11,800 bases of DNA from Conidiobolus incongruus B7586 (lineage: Eukaryota > Entomophthoromycota > Entomophthoromycetes > Entomophthorales > Conidiobolaceae). Each line of letters starts with the position of its first letter. Within the stretch, counting starts at the first letter, position 1. The notes under the pieces were generated by a model, which was not told the DNA's origin, did no database searches, and saw only the letters and a list, made by a program, of their open reading frames with translations. Location of the stretch: NCBI GenBank assembly GCA_000697335.1, contig JNEM01014888.1:1-11800 (forward strand). The letters are read 5' to 3'. This document shows positions 8,935 through 11,800 of the stretch, piece by piece. Both the position numbers and the translations under genes were made by a program.

Positions 8935-9974
8935 ATAAAATTATTAATTTCTTTTATTTCTAATAACTTTTTGCTATATTTTTAGTAAAGATCTAACACC
9001 TAAAAAATAGTTCTTTTTATTAAAACTGAAATTTGATATTTCACAAACTAATTAAATTTTCCTGCAAAAATTTTCTTTCCTATAAGCTGGTTTTTTATTT
9101 GCCTAAAACAATTATAATCACATAGGTTATAATCTAGGGAATATATTGGATATGGTAGTTTTTTCCAGTTATTTTTAATTAAAAAGTTTTTTATAACTTT
9201 AGATTTATATATTTTACAATTATTATGCAAAATAATAGGTTTTTTTAAATTATATTGAGAATACCAATTAGAAATAGTTTTATTTAAAAAAGAAATATAA
9301 AGTTTACTATTAATTAATTTTTTTTAGGAACTAAATAAAAATAGCATATATTATTATAATCAATTATAATAATTAATATTTGATTATCAACAAAGTGTTT
9401 ATTTAAAGGAATTTGTAGAGGGGGTTGATTTAGCTTAATTCAATACTTTGATTTATGTTTTGATAAAGGATTATACAAAAAAATTCCAAGATTCATTAAT
9501 TGTAATAATTTATTGTAAAAGCCTTGGTTTCTGGTTATACCTTAGTAAGTTTTGTTTAGCAATAGTTACTTTATCTTTTTTTTAAGCTTTAGTTAAATTA
9601 TAAGGTACATATTTTGAATTTTTATTAATTAATTTTAATTTAAAGTTTAATATTTATAAAATACTTATGTGACTAATATTAAAATGTCTTGATAATTCTC
9701 TAACTGAAATAAAAAGGTGTTTTTCAATATGTTTTTTTATTTTATTAATAATTAGAAGAATAACAGTTGAAATTAATCTTCTAGATTTTAGCAGGTTTTG
9801 GGTAGTTTCTCTCCTAGCCATAAAGTAATTTACCTAGTGATAAATTGTTAATTTAGATAATACTTCATTACCAAAAGCTACTTGTAAATTTTAAATGATT
9901 TTAGAGGGTTTATAGTTAAATTTTACTGATATTAAAATAAAAGACTTTTGATAGTTACTATTTAATTTAAGCAT
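8935..9974 (-). pseudogene. Mariner-like transposase (DD34D) remnant
   Basis: Transposase of the mariner branch, about 345 codons from ATG 9974-9972 to near 8940, the usual length. Segments in order: a first helix-turn-helix with FGNEVLSKLTIYH (about 9838-9878); a second with VRELSRHFNISHISIL (about 9660-9705); VPYNLTKA near the linker; a first catalytic box TINESW (9486-9503, for TGDESW) in a shifted frame between small indels; LYNPLSKHKSKY; a second box ILHNNC (9222-9224, Asn where Asp is normal); and a third, YSLDYNLCDYN, with Asp at 9117-9119. Exactly 34 residues separate the second and third sites, as in mariner. Several in-frame stops lie at likely Gln or Trp positions. The open stretch at 9048-9230 is only its C-terminal shard. 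It is inactive. Confidence 0.9.
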
Positions 9975-10027
9975 AATTAAATTAAATAATTAATTTTAAA
10001 AAATTATTTTTTAATCAAAAAAATTAC

Positions 10028-10051
10028 TATATATATATATATATATATATA
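10028..10051. repeat. (TA)n microsatellite
   Basis: About 12 TA units inside the mariner-like element, upstream of its transposase start. Probably slippage expansion in AT-rich DNA, with no visible function. Confidence 0.85.
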
Positions 10052-10133
10052 ATTTAAAACTATTTATTTTCCTATTTGTTTTGTATATATTTTTTTATTT
10101 GAAACTAATAATATATTTGAAAAATCAGAAATT

Positions 10134-10166
10134 AAAAAACTTCCCATTTTTTCAATTCTATGGTAA
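10134..10166 (-). repeat. Right terminal inverted repeat of the mariner-like element
   Basis: Complement of the left repeat with mismatches. It ends GGTAA before the TA duplication at 10167-10168. Confidence 0.85.
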
Positions 10167-10168
10167 TA

Positions 10169-10237
10169 AATATTAATCAAATTAATAATAAAAATATAAG
10201 TAAATTTGATTTTATATCTTATTTTTACAAGTTAATA
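10169..10237 (+). repeat. Right terminus of Tc1-A, cut off by the mariner insertion
   Basis: This short piece aligns with 4828-4896 of Tc1-B: AATATTAAT..., a run of A and T, then TTTGATTTTATATCTTATTTTTACAAGTTAATA. It carries the outer transposase-binding motif in decayed form around 10211-10221 and is followed by TA. Without comparison to Tc1-B it would look like anonymous AT-rich spacer. Confidence 0.87.
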
Positions 10238-10239
10238 TA

Positions 10240-10497
10240 CTATTAAATAAATTAAATAATTAAAATTTTTTTTAGATTTTATTATAAATTATAAAATTTT
10301 AATTTAATTACCTATTATGTAATATTTTTTATTTCAATTTTTTTATAATTAACTTATAATTTTATTTATTCAAGTTACTTAAATCTTACTTTAATAAAAT
10401 AACTTATTTTTTAACTATATAAAATTAATAATTAATTCTCTAATTATTTGATTAAATAACTTAAATTATATAAAATTTAGAAATAAATTAATAAACT
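10240..10497. other. AT-rich spacer, nothing recognised
   Basis: About 258 bp between Tc1-A and Gypsy-B, almost pure A and T with very few G or C. There is no open frame, no alignment to the other elements in the window and no structural RNA signal. It could be original host DNA or an element decayed beyond recognition. Confidence 0.5.
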
Positions 10498-10887
10498 TAT
10501 AAATATCGTAATAGAATATTAATATAACATAAAGGAAAACTTAATATAAAAGTAATGTGATATAAAATATAGTAATATAAAATAAAATAGTTAATAAAGA
10601 TTAATTAAGATTTAAATTAAAATAAATTATTAATATATTAAGATTTATATTAAATAAGGTTAATATATTATAGTATTAATAAAATATAGTTTTAATCTTA
10701 AAAATAATAAAGAAATAATAAATAATTAGGTTTTTGAGAACCAAAAAGAAAAACCACATTTATTAAATAATTTAATATTATTGATATAATTAATTTAACT
10801 ATAAAAATATAAATTAATTATATAATTTATAATTAATTGATTTGTATAGAAATATATATAAGAATTTAAAAAATTAGATTTTTAACA
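10498..10887 (-). repeat. 3' LTR of Gypsy-B
   Basis: About 390 bp aligning with the Gypsy-A LTRs. Conserved landmarks are AAAGGAAAACTTAATATAAAAG, TATTAAGATTTATATTA and the inner end TTTTTAACA at 10887. The left boundary is set by alignment and is uncertain by a few bases. The segment after 10887 matches the polypurine side of Gypsy-A. Confidence 0.87.
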
Positions 10888-11800
10888 TTCTTTTGATAAA
10901 TTTCTTAAAAAAGACATATTTTTTAAATTTTTACAAGTAGGTATAATAAGCTAAAATATTTTTAATATTTTTTAAAGGTTCTTAAATAGCTTTTTTAATA
11001 AAATAACCTATTTATTATATATAAAAATAAACCTTATTCCTAATAAATTAAAATTTAATTTTATAATCAATAATGTATTTTTTTTTCTCTATTTTAATTA
11101 ATAATTAATTTTAGTTTTAACATTTTTAATTAACTAACAAAGGTGTTAAAATCTTTAAAATAAGGTTTGATTTTAGATATATAAAAGGAAAAGTTGATTT
11201 TTAAAGTTAAAAGTAACTCTAAAATAATTTTTTCAAAATTTAAATTAATATATTAAATTATATAAAAGTCATAATATAATAATAAGTATTTTAGGTTTAA
11301 GCTAGATATAAGTAAGATAAGATCAAAAGTAAATTATTTTAAGTATATAAATATATTAATTTTATATTTATGAGGATTTTTAAATAATTTTAAATATTGT
11401 TATTTTATGATCTTTTAATTTTCTTCTAAGTTAAATTTAATTAGAGAATTAATATATTTGATATTAGATTAAAATTTAATAATATTTAAAGATAAATTGA
11501 TTTAAAATTTTAAAACAGTTATTAAATTAAGAAGTTTATTTATCATTAATGAAATATAGGTTAAAACCTGTTAATCTATTAATAAAATAATTAAATAAGT
11601 ATTAAAGTTAATAGATATAAATATTTTTAATTTAATTGATTAGTATTATTATAAACTTTATTTATTTGGTTTAATTTTTTAATAGTTTTTTAGCTAGTTT
11701 ATTAGTTTAATAATAATTAATAATAAATATAGCTAGATTAATCTTAAGGGAAAAAGATAGTAACTTTTAAAATCAAAAGATTAATTATATATTTCTATTT
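10888..11800 (-). pseudogene. Gypsy-B chromodomain and integrase C-terminal remnant
   Basis: Aligns in order with 1399 to about 2300 of Gypsy-A. It includes the chromodomain region near 10945-11090 and the GPY/F-like region near 11240-11290, then continues into the integrase core at the window edge. It is a strongly decayed fossil, recognisable mainly through the Gypsy-A comparison. Confidence 0.8.

Larger units (their letters stand above)
8848..10166 (-). mobile_element. Mariner-like element inserted in the right end of Tc1-A
   Basis: A 1319-bp element, close to the typical mariner size of 1.3 kb, bounded by imperfect terminal inverted repeats of about 30 bp. The left end is TTACTTTGTAATTTAAATAA and the right end, complemented, is TTACCATAGAATTGAAAAAA. 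It is flanked by TA and interrupts Tc1-A at a place that can be checked against Tc1-B. It encodes one transposase remnant on the minus strand. It is a different family from the Tc1 copies, with short terminal repeats, a different transposase and DD34D spacing. Confidence 0.92.
69..10237 (+). mobile_element. Tc1-A: outer Tc1-like transposon, interrupted by two younger elements
   Basis: A Tc1-like DNA transposon (about 1.55 kb of its own sequence) now spread over 10 kb. Its three surviving pieces are 69-998, 8296-8847 and 10169-10237. Each aligns in order and orientation with the complete copy Tc1-B at 3324-4896. The left end starts CACCAACCC after TA (67-68), and the right end finishes just before TA (10238-10239), giving the TA target duplication of the Tc1/mariner superfamily. 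A Gypsy element (999-8290) splits the transposase gene, and a mariner-like element (8848-10166) splits the right inverted repeat. The sequence is much more AT-converted than Tc1-B, which fits an older insertion. The assignment rests on direct comparison of the two copies within the window. Confidence 0.9.
10498..11800 (-). mobile_element. Gypsy-B: second, more decayed Gypsy copy, incomplete at window edge
   Basis: From about 10498 the sequence aligns with Gypsy-A from 999 onward: an LTR, then the internal region through the chromodomain and into the integrase, matching Gypsy-A up to about 2300. It runs off the window, so its other LTR and target duplication are not visible. Orientation is the same as Gypsy-A (minus). 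Nearly all remaining G and C of Gypsy-A are A or T here, so it is an older or more heavily mutated fossil of the same family, with many breaks. Confidence 0.9.

Noticed and set aside
9048-9230. Open frame of 60 codons as a small gene
   Set aside because: It is the C-terminal part of the mariner-like transposase with the second and third catalytic boxes. The upstream transposase continues on the same strand.
10028-10051. TA tract as a promoter or replication origin element
   Set aside because: It is a simple dinucleotide run inside a dead transposon. AT-rich motifs are expected everywhere at this composition, so no regulatory claim is supportable.
1-11800. Mitochondrial or apicoplast-type genome, because of very low GC
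   Set aside because: There are no organellar genes, rRNA or tRNA. The content is nuclear transposons with target duplications.

Overview
This window is a graveyard of nested transposable elements with no recognisable host gene. It is extremely AT-rich, and the damage follows one rule. C has become T, most clearly in CpA, and on the opposite strand G has become A in TpG. The best-preserved transposase therefore has stops exactly where its family has Gln or Trp. This is the signature of repeat-induced point mutation (RIP) or a very similar process, so an AT-rich heterochromatic block of a filamentous fungus, probably an ascomycete, is the most likely source. No host gene is present to confirm the lineage.

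Layout. A Tc1-like transposon (Tc1-A, 69-10237, + strand) forms the outer shell. It has been opened twice. A chromodomain-bearing Ty3/Gypsy retrotransposon (Gypsy-A, 999-8290, minus strand) sits in its transposase gene, flanked by an exact 5-bp target duplication AAGTT. A mariner-like element (8848-10166, minus-strand transposase) sits near its right end, flanked by TA. Gypsy-A was in turn opened by a second Tc1 copy of the same family (Tc1-B, 3324-4896, + strand) at a TA within the RNase H region. To the right are about 260 bp of unassignable AT-rich DNA, then the start of a second, more decayed Gypsy copy (Gypsy-B, from 10498), which runs off the window in the same orientation as Gypsy-A.

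Relative order follows from the nesting: Tc1-A is older than Gypsy-A, and Gypsy-A is older than Tc1-B. The mariner is younger than Tc1-A, but its order against Gypsy-A is undetermined. Base decay agrees, since Tc1-B is the least AT-converted. All elements are broken. The Tc1 transposase keeps a full-length frame but has about 20 stops and two altered catalytic residues. The Tc1 family has long inverted repeats with two internal copies of a 12-bp motif per end (IR/DR architecture), and the mariner has a DD34D spacing with about 30-bp terminal repeats. The chromodomain in Gypsy-A fits an element that targets silent chromatin. I found no RNA gene, CRISPR array, active promoter or intact protein-coding gene.
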